A stretch of DNA of 64,000 nucleotides, from the NCBI GenBank assembly GCA_015179125.1, contig WHVA01000025.1, forward strand, positions 62,001 to 126,000. The letters run 5' to 3'. Below the pieces are notes generated by a model. It worked only from the letters and a program-made list of their open reading frames with translations. It did no database searches and was not told the DNA's origin. A program made the position numbers and the translations under genes. Below, piece after piece: positions 28,176-40,379 of the stretch; within the stretch, counting starts at the first letter, position 1; each line of letters opens with the position of its first letter. The DNA comes from Gautieria morchelliformis. Lineage: Eukaryota; Basidiomycota; Agaricomycetes; Gomphales; Gomphaceae.

Positions 28176-28664
28176 TGTTAGCAAATAGGGGCTATGGCAG
28201 GGAAGGTTCGGTAGAGTTCTTAGAAAGCTAGAATCAAATATACTCTCTCAGTGAATTTATTGTCACTGATGTATTAATACAATACCTAGAATCAAATATA
28301 CTACATGATTTTCAGTCAACATGCTATGTAAATATGAAGAATACTACTCGCCTCTCTCAGTGAATTTATTGTCACTGAGAGAGGAGTGTAATCCTGTCTC
28401 AGAAGGCATATACTTGCACCCGGCCCTTTAGCGCCCAAGGGCTCGCGCGTCGAAGTCATTTCAAACTCCGCTGGGTGCAGCCGCCTGTGAAAGTAGAAAT
28501 AACAGAATGAAATGGAGAGATAGAGAGTGACTGGAAAATTTCGAAAATAAGCAGAGAAATGGATGCATGGTACAAGAACAATGTGAGAAATAATTGGAAA
28601 CACCACACAATAAATTGAACATATTATGCTTGATTTTGGTGCAGGAGCATAAATGCACCCAACA
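28176..28664 (-). mobile_element. LTR family B, copy 1 (5' LTR of the truncated copia)
   Basis: 489 bp; on the plus strand it starts TGTTAGCAAATAGG and ends GCACCCAACA. It contains short inverted blocks CTCTCTCAGTGAATTTATT and CACTGAGAGAG. Other copies are 32896-33380, 49050-54031 (interrupted) and 59884-60379. The right flank TCGGG continues an NLR relic, whose homologue at about 41830 also has CGGGTATG. The left flank is lost by truncation. Confidence 0.85.
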
Positions 28665-31300
28665 TCGGGTATGTTCCCGCTGCTGAAGGCAGTTGCCGCA
28701 GGGATGCTCAATATCCTTACTACCATCGATGTATGTTACCAGCAGGCCAAAATGATTCCGGGGGAGTACCCACACTGTGATGTAACAGACCTATTTACAG
28801 AATAAGCAAGGTTTTCAAGACCTAGCGCAAAAGTTGAAGGTCTTCATAGATTCATCGCAGGGACATTCGGTAAGATCAGTCTCCTGTTGGATGTGTTTGA
28901 GGTGGATCATTATCTTCATTGCGCTTATTCAGAGAAGTTCGGTTGCTTGACTCAGGGCAGATGCATACCTTGCTCCACATGGATGCAAATGTGGGACAGC
29001 TTTTGCAGGTAACAACACCTTCCCCGCCAAAACAGTTTTTGATCACTGAGTATTGAAATAATGCTTTTAGGATGATGGTTTTCATAAGCGTGCTGCTGCA
29101 ATACGATGGTGTGGTTATTAAACGAGTATTTTTCAGGGAGTCTCAAGTCTGCTGATGGTGTGTCTTACAAATCACACCGCGGACGGGGAAGTGAATTTGC
29201 AGGTTGCATGGCAGACACTCGTGTAAACGTCCTGGAGGATCTAGAGAGATGGGCTGATGATGACACAGCTCCTAAAGTCTGTTGGCTCGGTGGGATGGCA
29301 GGCATAGGAAAGTCCAGTGTTGCTGTCACCTTCAGCGAGCGCATGGACAAGAAGCTGAAGCTGAGAGCCAGTTTCTTCTGTTCCGACTCAGGTCGTGACG
29401 CACGTCTCATCGTGCCTACTATTGCATGTATGCTTGGTCAAATATCCCCCCGGATCCGATCAGTGATGTGAGGTTCTCCGAAGCAATCCTGATGTGACCG
29501 CCGACACGTTTCTCGAGCAGTTCCGCTGTCTGCTTGTTCATCCAGTTCGGGACGCCAATCGCCAATCTGTGGAGAGGCATAAAATCGTCGTTATCCATGC
29601 TATTGATGAATGCGTCAACCAGTCGACTGTGGAATCATTGATTAAGGCATTTCTCACCCTTGGATCGGATATCCCCCTTAAATTTCTAATTTCAGGCTGA
29701 ACCGTACCCCAAATACGGGGGACACCTTTCTTTCGTCGCCGAATGTCAAGGTCCTTCACCTGCACGGAATCCCCAAAGACCACGTGCAGGCCGATATCCG
29801 AAGATATCTGAAGAATTCGTTATCAAAACTAGCCATCAACGAGTCAGACTGGCCGCCCGATGGCTACTTATCAATCCTGCTCGAACGGCCGGATAAACTC
29901 TTCATTTACGCAGCAACTGCTATGCGATATATGATTGACCATAGATTCGACTTCAAGCAGCGCCTGCAGCAGGTCAACGCTCTGGGATCGACTCGACCTA
30001 CACCGTCGCAGACTGGCCCACTCGATCAGCTCTACAACCACGTTATGTCCCGAGCATTCCCTCCAAGCGCGGAGAAGTGGAAGTGTAGAGAAGACATGAT
30101 TTACTGTCGGCAGTGATATGTTTAAACACACCACTACCCAAGGCCGGCATTACGTTCCTGCTCCAAAGAAACCATCTGCGACTGACAGGGATCTCTCCCA
30201 ATTTCTTTCGGTATTTGGTATTCCAGATAAAGCTGATGGCAAGGTGACGATTTTTCATGCCTCATTTCGTGATTTCATCGCCGATCCGAAGCGCTGTGAG
30301 GCGCATGGGGTAGATCCTTCTGCAGGACTACAAACTCACCGTCAAGTGTCTTGAAAGTTTGAATATGCCTCAACGTAATATTTGCGGCTTGCCTGAGGAC
30401 AACATAGGACAACCCCATGTGATCATGGATACCCAGGTCATTCAAGAAGGCCACCGATACTCATGCTTACATTGGGCATCTCACCTTGCCTCTTGCAGCG
30501 CGTCCGACGTTACTCAGGCTTCTTTCCACATTTGTTGATGAACATCTCCTGCACTGGTTCGAGTGTCTCAGCGCCCTTGGAGAGCTCACTTCAGGCATAA
30601 AGTCTCTCGAGAATGCACACGAAGCTATAGCTGTAAGTTCTCGGTCGGTGGAAGAGGCCATGGCTGAAATAGTTTTAGTGTTTATCCAAGCTGGAGTCCG
30701 AATTTGGCGCATTGTATTACTCTTGGAGGATGCTCGTCGATGCCTCCAAATGGGCTTCAAACCGATGCGGCTTCATTGTCTCAATACCTACCACTCCGCC
30801 TTGGCATGGAACCCTACAAATTGCTTGATCCGTCAGCAATATTCCAGATCATTTTGTGGTGTTCAGGTGCTGGTTGGTTTGTCGGACTCTGGGGCCCAAC
30901 CAAGAACATACTTCCACACGGTAATAACGTGACCTCCATTGCGTTCTCACCCGACGGCAATCAGGTTGTGTCTGGATCCGGGCACATGGTTCAAGTTTGG
31001 AACGCAGGCACGGAGTAGTCAGAGAAAGTCTTAGATGGTTAATCGCATATGGTGAAATCTGTAGGCTTTTCGTCAGACAGCAGACGTATTGTGTCCGGAT
31101 CCATGGACAAAACAATTCAACTCTGTGACATGGATTTGGGGTGGTCAACGCACATGCTGGAAGGGCGCTCGGATGGTGTGTTGTGTGTTGCCTTCTCTCC
31201 AGACGAGACACGCATCGTCATGACTCTTCGCTGGAAGCTCCTCAGCGCTTGCCCTGGCCGCGGAGTAATGCGCCATATATTCCCCGACTCCGACTGAAAG
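28665..31300 (+). pseudogene. NACHT-WD40 (NLR-like STAND) pseudogene, copy 1
   Basis: Fragments in order: an N-terminal helical segment (28665-28860, broken frames); a NACHT P-loop GGMAGIGKSSVAVTFSERMD at about 29290; FFCSDSGRDARLIVPTIA; a Walker B-like IVVIHAIDEC near 29590; LTLGSDIPLKFLISG; then helical NACHT-associated sequence (LLERPDKLFIYAATAMRYMI, about 29870), and at least three WD40 blades (SIAFSPDGNQVVSGSG; VGFSSDSRRIVSGSMDKTIQ; CVAFSPDETRIV, 30930-31220). Stops and frameshifts at about 29470, 29700, 30117 and 31017 inactivate it. Such proteins are implicated in fungal self/non-self recognition. LTR family B cut its 5' end at 28664. A paralogue lies at 42293-40380. Confidence 0.75.
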
Positions 31301-32895
31301 GAGGGAGGGTTCTGTCGACACAACCTGGTCAGGATTTACAGTATCTGGTACGGATACCGATTATGATGGTGTATGTTAGATATGATTATTTATGTCCATA
31401 TTGGCTTCACCCTGCACATTCATCATCATTCTGAGATTATATCCGTTTCTATCCTTACCGCGGCCTCCTGAGGCCGTTTTTTATAATAGCGTACGTCCTT
31501 ACATATTGCCTCCTTTTTTCCCGTGTAGTTGGCATTTTGCTTTACACCATCTCAGTCCTCGCCTGCCTTCCGTTGAGGTATGTGTTCCGCTACGCATTCG
31601 GTTTGTGTACACCCAAGCTCATTGTGATATTTCTATCTCTGGCCCCCCTCTGTCTCGCGGCGGTTGGTTTTCCAGTGTAAATCTCGCTATCGTATGTATG
31701 TTTTCAGCAATGTGATTCCCTTTTTCATCTTTCTTTTATCCAGTGGTGTATCCATCCGTGTCGTGCCGTGCCGTATTTTACCCGACCTTCTCTCACTGCC
31801 TGCTTCCCGATGTCCACACCATCCACCTTTCCAGCCCTGCTTCCCTCTTCCCACATTCCCCATTGGTGTTGTCCCCCTTATGATGCCCTTAGCACACGTC
31901 TTCTTTCATCTTCGACCGTTCTTATCCTCTGTGTGTTCTCATCTGCAGCGTCCTTTATCTTCTAGGGACATGCATGTTAAAAACCGAATGGTTCACTGTA
32001 TTGTCACTTCATTTCGTGATACAAATATAGACTAGAAAGCTAGTACCTGACTGGTGACCGGGGATACTGTTTGTTCAGGCACGGGTCTCCCCGAGTCTCT
32101 CAGAGATTATCTCGTGTTCGGTATCAATTGTTTCCCCGCGTTGTTATTTTTGGCTGTGCTCTTTTCATATTCCGCGCTATGAAGAGATTAACGGAGTCGG
32201 GGATGGGCGCTGTTGCACCGCTACTGATTGATTTTACATAATGTGATTAATAGTAATACTATTGATCTCAATGGTCGTGTGCCACTAAGTTCTTGTTGCC
32301 GGCTCACATAGCGGTCCAGGTGCAAAGGTCTATGGTTCAAGCCCCAGTGAGAATCGACCCAGGATCCTTTGGGATCTGGCGGGTAAATTAATGTATTTTA
32401 TGAAGGGAGTGGGGTATTTCAGGAACCGGATGATGCCATAACTAAATTTGACTCCGTCCTCTACTTGGAGCCGGCTTGTAGATTTTCTTTTGTGCACTGA
32501 AATTTTGGCAAATTTAACATTGAGCAGAAATTTTCAGGTGTGTATTCAGATGTCTGGGGATCTCGATCCGACTCGAAGCAAGTGCGCATGCGAAAAGCAC
32601 TGCCACGGTGGCAAATACATCGGGCTACTTGAAGTGGGTACAAGCACGCAAAATTTCGCAAGAAGGAAAGCTCGCCATTTGTACCTGGCACGAGCACATC
32701 CCAAGAACATCCCCGAAAACAGCAGCATATCCACAGGGCCCCCACATCGCATGGCGAGGCTGACCATGGCGTTGACCATGGTGTAGCAGTGAGCAAGGTC
32801 CAGCGCAACTGCGAGGCAGTGCGTCTGGTTCTGGCAATCTCGCCCCGGACATCGACGATACCAGACTCGGTTGGCCTCCGGGCTTGCGCGTATGT
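31301..32895. other. Stretch without recognised gene
   Basis: After the last WD40 blade comes pyrimidine-rich DNA (31400-32000). A GGCCTC-CT-GAGGCC stem followed by T6 lies near 31465. No conserved protein motif was recognised in the frames here, including the minus-strand frame 32904-32461. Confidence 0.5.
32299..32400 (+). repeat. Possible tRNA-derived SINE head
   Basis: GGTTCAAGCCC at about 32335 fits the RNA polymerase III B box (GGTTCRANNCC). GGCTCACATAGCGG about 30 bp upstream resembles a degenerate A box. An A/T-rich tail follows. No full tRNA cloverleaf can be folded by eye. Confidence 0.3.
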
Positions 32896-33380
32896 TGTTA
32901 GCAACTAGGGGCTATGGCAGGGAAGGTTCGGTAGAGTTCTTAGAAAGCTAGAATCAAATACACTCTCTCAGTGCATTTATTGTCACTAATATATTAATAC
33001 AGTACCTAGAATCAAATACACTACATGATTTTCAGTCAACATGCTATGTAAATATGAAAGATACTACTCGCCTCTCTCAGTGAATTTATTGTCACTGAGA
33101 GAGGAGTACAATCCTGTCTCAGAAGGCATATACGTGCACCCGGCCCTTTAGCGCCCAAGGGCGCGTCGAAGTCATTTCAAACTCCGCTGGGTGCAGCCGC
33201 CTGTGAAAATAGGAATAACAAAGTGGAATGGAGAGATAGGGAGTGACTGGAAAATTTCGAAAATAAGCAGAGAAATGGATGCATGGTACAAGAACAATGT
33301 GAGAAACAATTGGAAACACCACACAATAAATTGAACATATTATGCTTGATTTTGGTGCAGGAGCATAAATGCACCCAACA
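32896..33380 (-). mobile_element. Solo LTR, family B, copy 2 (target duplication TATGT)
   Basis: 485 bp, TGTTAGCAACTAGG to GCACCCAACA, flanked by TATGT at 32891-32895 and 33381-33385. It is collinear with 28176-28664. No internal copia sequence follows on either side. Confidence 0.9.
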
Positions 33381-33752
33381 TATGTAATGTGATGCATCTA
33401 TATATTCCCCGTTTAAATAATGTCTGTGCATTGTCTTTGTATCGACGATGGGGATGATCTCAAGGATACGGGAACGGGAGGCCAGCCTCCGGATAGCCAG
33501 GTACGTATCCCACTACATGAAGTATACTGTTTTTGCCTTATTCTTTCAAGCTACTGTGAGGTACATGGCTGTCCTGTGTCAAGAGTGGGGTCCCATTCTT
33601 CCTTTTCTACCCGATATCACTAGCTACTTATATAGCGTAACTAGAACAAGGGGAAAGAAAGAACAATAGCCGTTCGCACTTGTGGGCGCTTGTGTGAACC
33701 ATAACTGTAACTAGACAGCGTCGCTGTCTTATACTACTAACATGCTGCGTAG

Positions 33753-33912
33753 CGGTGACTCCATTCGAGGATGGCACCTTCAAGATGCTCCTCAACTTTG
33801 ACGAATCGTATCCAAATAAGCCGCATCGCCAATGTTTCATCTAAATGTATCCGCCAATGGTGAACTCTGCCTCGACATTCTCCAGAACCCCACCTACGAT
33901 GTCACATCTTGT
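33753..33912 (+). pseudogene. E2 ubiquitin-conjugating enzyme (Rad6/UBC2-like) fragment
   Basis: After a plausible acceptor GCGTAG at 33752 the frame reads [20 protein letters not shown] and NKP. A one-base shift follows, then [19 protein letters not shown] and PTYDVTSC. This matches the E2 core around the catalytic Cys (the C of GELCLDIL) of Rad6-type enzymes. The segment between NKP and MFH (normally PSVKFISK) and the RWS after LQN are missing. The N-terminal exon and C-terminal helices are not found, so this is a relic. Confidence 0.65.
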
Positions 33913-35740
33913 ATACCTGCACTTGTACTTGTATACGAGCGTTGGACTTTCATGTAGGTTATACTAATTTTTTCCTACACCCTAGCACACAAGGGTACAA
34001 ATCGCCGAGCGAGCGTGAACGTGAACTGGCATCCCTGGCTCCCTGTGCATCAGAAAGCAATCATCAACTTGAAAAGTAAGCATGGGGTATCTTGACCAGC
34101 ATGCATGGAGTCTACAAGATGGTAATTCAAGTCATCTCCATTTCACTCACTACTGTAAACCAAGTCCATCTCCACAAGCTGCTATCTACTGTGCGCATTA
34201 GATCACATGCTGTGACATAATGAGTGTGACAAGCCGCGACTAACCTTTCCTCCTACCACGATGTCATACTGTCATCTTCACAGGAGACAAACCCACATCA
34301 TTGACTCGTTCCGTGATTCTTTCACACCAAACAGCTCGCTTGATATCGTCCAATTCTCTCACTTTGCCTCGCAGTCGCAACGCTCATCTCTTGTACCCGG
34401 TGCTCCGCTGGGCGAGGGTGTGTACAGTTTTCATGATAATATAAAATACCACTCGCAATCAGGAACGATCTAGCATGACATACTGATGTCGTATCCTGGG
34501 GTGAGCAGCGTTACCGGAGCCCCAGTAAGTCCATCGCTCTGTGTCAAGTCATGCATCATGCATATATGTCCTTCTAATGCTTTTCTTTTCTTTCTCCAGT
34601 GAAACCCCTTGTCCCCAGCACCAGCACCCGTGCTACCAGTACCACGCGTGGCCGCTGGATGCGTATGCTCACGCCCATCCACATCCGCATGCAGGCCTGT
34701 CGCTGCCGATGCCGCACCATTCAGAGTTCCCCATCCTGCTCCCACCTCTCCGCTTCACCCCGCATCCCGCAAACCACCATGACTTTCACGACACTTGTCC
34801 GCCACTCGCCGCCCCTGCTTGTGCTGAACCAGCATGTGTCGCCGCACACGACTGCGGTGTGTTTTGTGAGTGCCTTCCCTTCCTCCATATCATCCAGCTC
34901 CTCCCCTCTCCCATCGGCATAGCCCCGCCACCGACAGGCCGGCACGGAGAGAGCATACCCATCCCGCTCCCGTTCACGCTGCAGCTCCACCTCAGCGAGC
35001 ACACCCCATCCCGCCCCGCCCGTGGGGAGCGACGTAAGGAGGATGAGTGTATAAATGAGTGAGGGTGGGGACTATTGGTTGATGTCAGGCTGTGCAGGGA
35101 ACCATCGGGTGGATGAGGTATTTATCTGGTTAAGTGGGGATTGCTCGGAGAGATGCTGTAGCATACCGTTGTATGTTGAGATGTACCGAAAATGACCGAT
35201 GGTTACCGAGCAGTACCGATGGGGCACTGTCTATTGTAGCTTATCTGATTTTCGCTGCGTCCATAAATACAACCGATATATTCAGATGTGTTCTGTAGTA
35301 TTCCGATTTACAATCGGTCAGACTCTTGTTTTACGGGACACAGCAGACTGCAGCGGTGAATCAGATCTTTCCAATGTCTACCTACAAATCCCGATGTATC
35401 CCTGGTCGATTCTCACTGGGCGTTCAAGGTCCATAGAGGTTCTCCCAGTACCTCGGATGCTCCACAGGTTTAACCCTGACTTTCTATTTCAATACTGGTA
35501 TTTACAGCTACGTGCAGCCCTAATCTGAGCTGATTTCCATATAGGCTCAAGTTTCCAAAAATTCAATATGTCCTAATAAGCTACAATTTTTATATGGAAT
35601 TGTTAGATAATATACAGAAAAAAACTATATTAAATGTCTTATTCTTCAACGTTCAACGGTTGATGGGGTACGATCTTTGCAGGCGGCGTCGCGGGGGCAT
35701 GAGTTTCATACTCCGCTTTTGAAACAGCTGTAACATGTGA
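33913..35740. other. Region with possible unassigned coding sequence
   Basis: A GC-rich plus-strand stretch at 34541-35062 is open (His/Pro/Ala-rich; SEFPILLPPLRFTPHPANHH) and has a short frame before it from 34261 (HRRQTHIIDSFRDSFTPN). Splice-like signals are present, but no domain is recognisable and the opposite strand is equally open. Nothing is recognised between 35065 and 35740. Too weak to call a gene. Confidence 0.25.
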
Positions 35741-35788
35741 CACGTGACTATAGACCGAAGTTCCTTCCTCCTTATACAGACGACACGC

Positions 35789-38545
35789 ATGTCTCCTCAA
35801 ACACCAGTTAAGGTCAGGACTGACAAGCTATCAAGACCATTCAAGGCGGATGCCCTTCGCCAACATATTGAAACAGCTATAGATTCCAGGACTTTCCAGA
35901 CCTTCAGTCTAGTCGACGACCAGGGACCGATGCCGACACCGTTGGACACCGCAACCACGGAGAAATGCTCTTCATATATCAAAGAAATCACGGAGATCGC
36001 TAAAAGCGAAAAGGATCTCTACAAGCCTGTCACCAAGCTGCTTACGGAGATAAGTCGCTTTGTCCACGCCAGGCCCTCCACGAAACCCCTGAACTCCGTT
36101 CTCACCGACAAGAGTTCGCTGATAATGTTTATAATCCGGGCAAATTCTGTCCAAGACGCTGACGATGGAGAGGTGATTAGGCCCGACATCGTAGGTGTTG
36201 AGGCAGACGCCGATGAAGTTGCAGACTACCTGGATAAGAATAGGCTCCCAAACCGGCTTTCTTCTTTGCGCTGGTCCCAGCTGGTCTCGGTTGGCGAAAT
36301 AAAGTTATCTGCGATGCCTGAGAAGAGTAACCAAGAGGATCTGGTCCAGCTGCTAAGCTACGTTTGGTGCACAAACCGCTATCAACCCAATCGCTTTCTC
36401 CACACGGCTATAATGGCGTACAAGACCGGATTTTTCACCTTACAATGTCTTCCGGACAGTGCGACCTTCTCGTGGAATCACTCCTATGACAACCATCATG
36501 CACTGTTTCAGTATATTTATGCCCTGTACTACCCTGAATCTGGAGCCAACTTGCAGCCGTGCCAATTCACAAATTTGAAGCCCATTCAGCCGCCAAAGAT
36601 AACTACCGCCGCCATCGGTCTAAAGCCATCGTTCAATTACGCTGTTCGAGACGTAGAATATTCCGTCTTCGACCTCTTCCATGGCTCGGGTTTTTCCCGA
36701 CAGGTGTATGTTGGGCTGGGAGCTACAGCCACTCGGAGCACAGGGATTCCAAAGGTTATCGTGTTGAAAGTTTATTGTCGGGATGTCACCCGCCGATTCC
36801 GCGAAGAGGAGATACTTCAAGAAATCCACAAAGACGGTTATTTACCAGGAGTCCCGAGGATTTCGAAAGACGCGTCGGAACGGCCATTCCAGTTTCCGGG
36901 ACATAAGGATCACACTCGAGAAGCGTGCATGGTACCTTTAACAACAACAGGGGAGAGTTTGAGTAAGTGCAAGGACGTCTTGCAATTCTTGAAAGCCATG
37001 TATGATCTCACTGAAGGTTTGTGCGTAGCTCTATTGTCCATACCGACACTAACCAACCTTAGTTCATCGCGTCCTTGTGGAAACGAAGGGCATATTGCAT
37101 CGTGACATAAGTTGGGCAAACATCCTTATCAACTATCAACATTTCGAGGGTCCCGATGAAATCGACCTTAACATTCCATTCATTGACAGGATCTTAAACC
37201 AACGGTGAGTTATATATTTCGATTGTTTCCCGGCATAACCTCATGCCATATCCCAGGGTGCCGAAAGTGCAAGTGCTTCTTACGGATTTCGACAATGCCA
37301 TGAAAATTCATGGGACGGGGCACAGACACGCACCCGATGAAGCCAAACTGGTAAGTTGGCATTACAAGTAATCTGATTATCGTCTTACGTCCGACGTAAG
37401 GCTGAGCAGCGCGGTATCACTGTAAGCGTGTAATTTTTATGGTGTAGCACTGGGTTAACTTCTTGGGACAGGGCACGCCAGCTTTCATTGCAGAGGTTCT
37501 CGCCCACCCTTCTCTTTCTGTTGAATTATTCCCATTTCAACGTCTGGAAACACTCAACGATACCATTCCACATCCCCGGACTGACAGAGACAGTTCTGAT
37601 AAACAGTTTTTCCAACAAGTGGCCACGTACAAACGTTTGGAGAACAAGCATGTTTCACACCAAGCGATCCACGATGCCGAATCCATTTTCTGGGTCATTG
37701 TGTTCTTCATGGTCCGTGCCAACCCAAAAGGTTCAGACAGCTACAAAACATACGTATGCGTTCGGAGACATTTGACGCCATCCTGGAGCACGAGATTGGG
37801 AACGCCGCAGTGCTCGTGATTCACTTTGAGCATTTTACGGGGGAGGAGTGGGAAGAGATGCTTCCGGAAAAACTATCAGAATTTTCTGCGACACTTCACG
37901 AGCTTTGGCGCTACTTTTCGTTCCCCTGGTATGGCATACAAGTGCCTCCCGAGCATCAGTTTCATGCGCACAACTTCCTACAGCGATTGCTCTTCCGGGA
38001 GATCAAGCGACTTATCCACATGGCGGATTCCATAGAACTTGAATTGGCCCCACTGCCTGTTTACTCAAGCCTGTCGGGGATACAACGCTCCGCTACTCTG
38101 GGGCCCTCCCTGCGTCTCCTCTCGCAGCAAAAACCACAGACAGAGGACAACAGCGAAGCTCCGCCTGCAAAGCGCATGCGCAGGGAACACCAGCAGTCTC
38201 GGGCATACCATGGTGATGTTTGCCTGTATATATTCACTTTACATCATATCATTGACCTATCTCAGATGAAGGTGCTCTCTCCACTGCGGCCGACGTGCCG
38301 ACCGATGAGCTCATGGCATACAGTCGTATGAAATTTCGCCTTCGATTCTAGCTGACCGCGCTCTCCGAAAAGTAGTCCAGGACGTACGGGCTTCTGTGGA
38401 CTTACAGAAACTATGGTTCACCGCAGAGCCAAAACCTCGTTTCCCGATTCACCCCTTTAGGCCAGGATATTCGGGCCACGACGTCATGTATCTAGATAAG
38501 GAAATAGCGTGTCGAGGAGAGGTCACCTCGTTGCAAATCAAGTAA
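35789..38545 (+). pseudogene. FunK1-type fungal protein kinase, copy 1 (two single-base frameshifts)
   Basis: Five exons: 35789-37016, 37063-37204, 37257-37350, 37448-38212 and 38266-38545, with GT-AG introns of 46, 52, 97 and 53 nt. The start ATG (MSPQTPVKVRTDKLSRPF) is the one shared with the copy at 56085. The N-terminal FunK1 region has LYKPVTKLLTEISRFVHA and PDIVGVEADA. The kinase core has VIVLKVYCRDVTRRF, the catalytic loop LHRDISWANILIN (about 37095), a DFD motif LLTDFDNAM replacing DFG, and GQGTPAFIAEVL and HDAESIFWVIVFFM. Relative to copy 2, one indel near 37750 and one missing A near 38295 shift the frame; without them it would end at TAA 38543-38545. Probably a recently disabled Ser/Thr-type kinase; substrates unknown. 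Confidence 0.8.
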
Positions 38546-39034
38546 TATATGTCTACTAATCGCGACACTTAAATAGTGCAGCATCTGTGAGTCTAAGAAC
38601 AAGACCTCTCCGTCGTATGTGAGGGTGCGGCCCTCTGACCTTTCCCGAGCCCTGCAAGGTGTGATGACCATGTAAATATATGGACCGTCTGTTACTAGCA
38701 ACATACAAAATTACGGCGAGGTCGGTTGAGGGGATATACACGTGAATATATGACTGAATCCGGAAGACTTGAACTCCGTGAATAGATTTGATCTCGTGCC
38801 TGGTGGTCCAAACAATTGAAACAACTCGGAATTACCAATCCACGTGCCTAAGATTTTCATTTTACTAAATGGGCCATTTGAAAATAAACTTGTCGATCAA
38901 CTCGATCGATCACGTTAGACCACGGCTTCTCTCTCACGACAGTACTTTCCACTCTGTAGTAGTAGCAGCAAATGCGGAACATAAAACGTGCGTGTTCCAT
39001 TTTCTTGGGCAGGGACCCATGGGTTGAATTCTCC

Positions 39035-39864
39035 TGTGTAGGTGTCGCGGTTGGCGATGGGGCCGTTGGCAAGGTGTGTGGCCCGAGCTGACCGTCCTCG
39101 CACGCAGTGATCAATATTTGTTGTGACCTTAGATGTGTCTTCTTATCTCGCACACCACGCATATGTTTCCTACGGCGTGCTCGAGCTTCATTCTTCCAGT
39201 ATTCCATGGTTACCCAGAGAACGTCACAGTAGACGGCCAGACCGTCGTTCTTAGTCTATGGGATACGCTTGGTGGACAGGAAGATTATGACCGACTCCGT
39301 CCCTAACCTACCCCGCTACCGACGTTTTCCTTATATGTTTCTCACTTGATAGCCCGCAAAGTTACGAGAACGTCAAGAGGAAAGTACGTGCACCTGTCCT
39401 GTTCAACACAGGCGCAGCCGCCCGTCTGCATTAATGACTTCTCCTTTGTGCCATAGTGGTTCCCAGAAATAAATCACCATGCACCACGTGCTTCCATCAT
39501 CCTTGTTGGCACTCAGCTGGACTTACGCGAGGATTCCGCAACCATTGACAGGGTACGAGAGCGGTATGTCCTGCCCCACACGCCTATTAGCTCGATTGAC
39601 ACTAGCTGCCTGAGTGCAGAGGTACTGCCCCAATTACGTACACGCAGGGAGTGAATATGCAGAAAGAGATCGGTGCTGTCAGGTACCTCGAAACCTCAGC
39701 GTTGACCCAGGAAGGCTTGCAGAACGTGTTCGACGAAGCAATTCGGGTTCCACGTGAGTAGGATACAAATGAGACCATATGTCTTGATATTCATGGTCCT
39801 TCCAGTGTATGCGCCACGGAAGTCACGTCGAAAAGGACTGAAAAAAATATGCATCCTCATGCAG
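39035..39864 (+). pseudogene. Rho-family small GTPase gene, decaying
   Basis: Exons about 39035-39073, 39133-39383, 39457-39563, 39620-39753 and 39806-39864, with GT-AG introns of 59, 73, 56 and 52 nt. It reads VGDGAVGK (G1), [54 protein letters not shown] (G3), [20 protein letters not shown], the Rho-typical WFPEI, VGTQLDLRED (G4 region), [20 protein letters not shown] (G5), then a basic KSRRKGLKK and a CAAX-like CILM. Oddities: G1 has Met where the Mg-binding Thr should be, G3 has an extra Gly, one C is missing after RP (about 39302), no in-frame ATG precedes the first exon, and CAG replaces a stop after CILM. It adjoins the FunK1 gene, and the pair is duplicated at 56085-60514. Confidence 0.75.
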
Positions 39865-40379
39865 GGGTCACCTAGCAAGTACATCCATGTCGATACCACC
39901 AATCCGTGTTTGATGGTACATACTATGATACGAGGAGCAGGCTACATACCAGAGAGGACACGGTGCGAGACATTAATAACGGCAGGCCCTAGTGATTATT
40001 TATCAGTCAAACAGTTGCTGAGTGAAATTCTATACTGTATAGTAGGAGTATTGATGGATGACTGCCCTATGAACGCGCTAGTCCATCAAAACCATCTACA
40101 TAGCGACTGGCCAGTGACAGTGCCCATATATATGGTGCATCATGAGAACAAAATGGTTGTGTTCAGGCCTTCCATGGACATCTTTGTGGTGCTGGTCACT
40201 GTGGGTGACTGCAGAGGTGACAACTCTGAGGGGCTTGCGAAGCCTGACTTGGGAAACTTTGTCCAAAGAAGTAAATAGGAATATTGGGGTATCATCAGAC
40301 CGCAGCAGCGCTACAGTCCAATGGACGACAGTAGGGCAAGATATGAAGCCAACAGTCAGACCCCCAGGATGACGTAGTC
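39865..40379. other. Stretch without recognised gene
   Basis: The GTPase frame continues open past its CAAX-like motif to 40278, but the sequence has no recognisable domain. It is read as former 3' flank. Confidence 0.4.

Noticed and set aside
34541-35062. 173-codon His/Pro-rich plus-strand frame
   Set aside because: Both strands are open in this GC-rich patch and no domain or convincing exon structure could be fixed; kept only as a possible coding region.
38857-39207. 116-codon minus-strand frame next to FunK1 copy 1
   Set aside because: It is antisense to the Rho-type GTPase exons, whose plus-strand motifs ([15 protein letters not shown]) and splice sites explain the sequence better.
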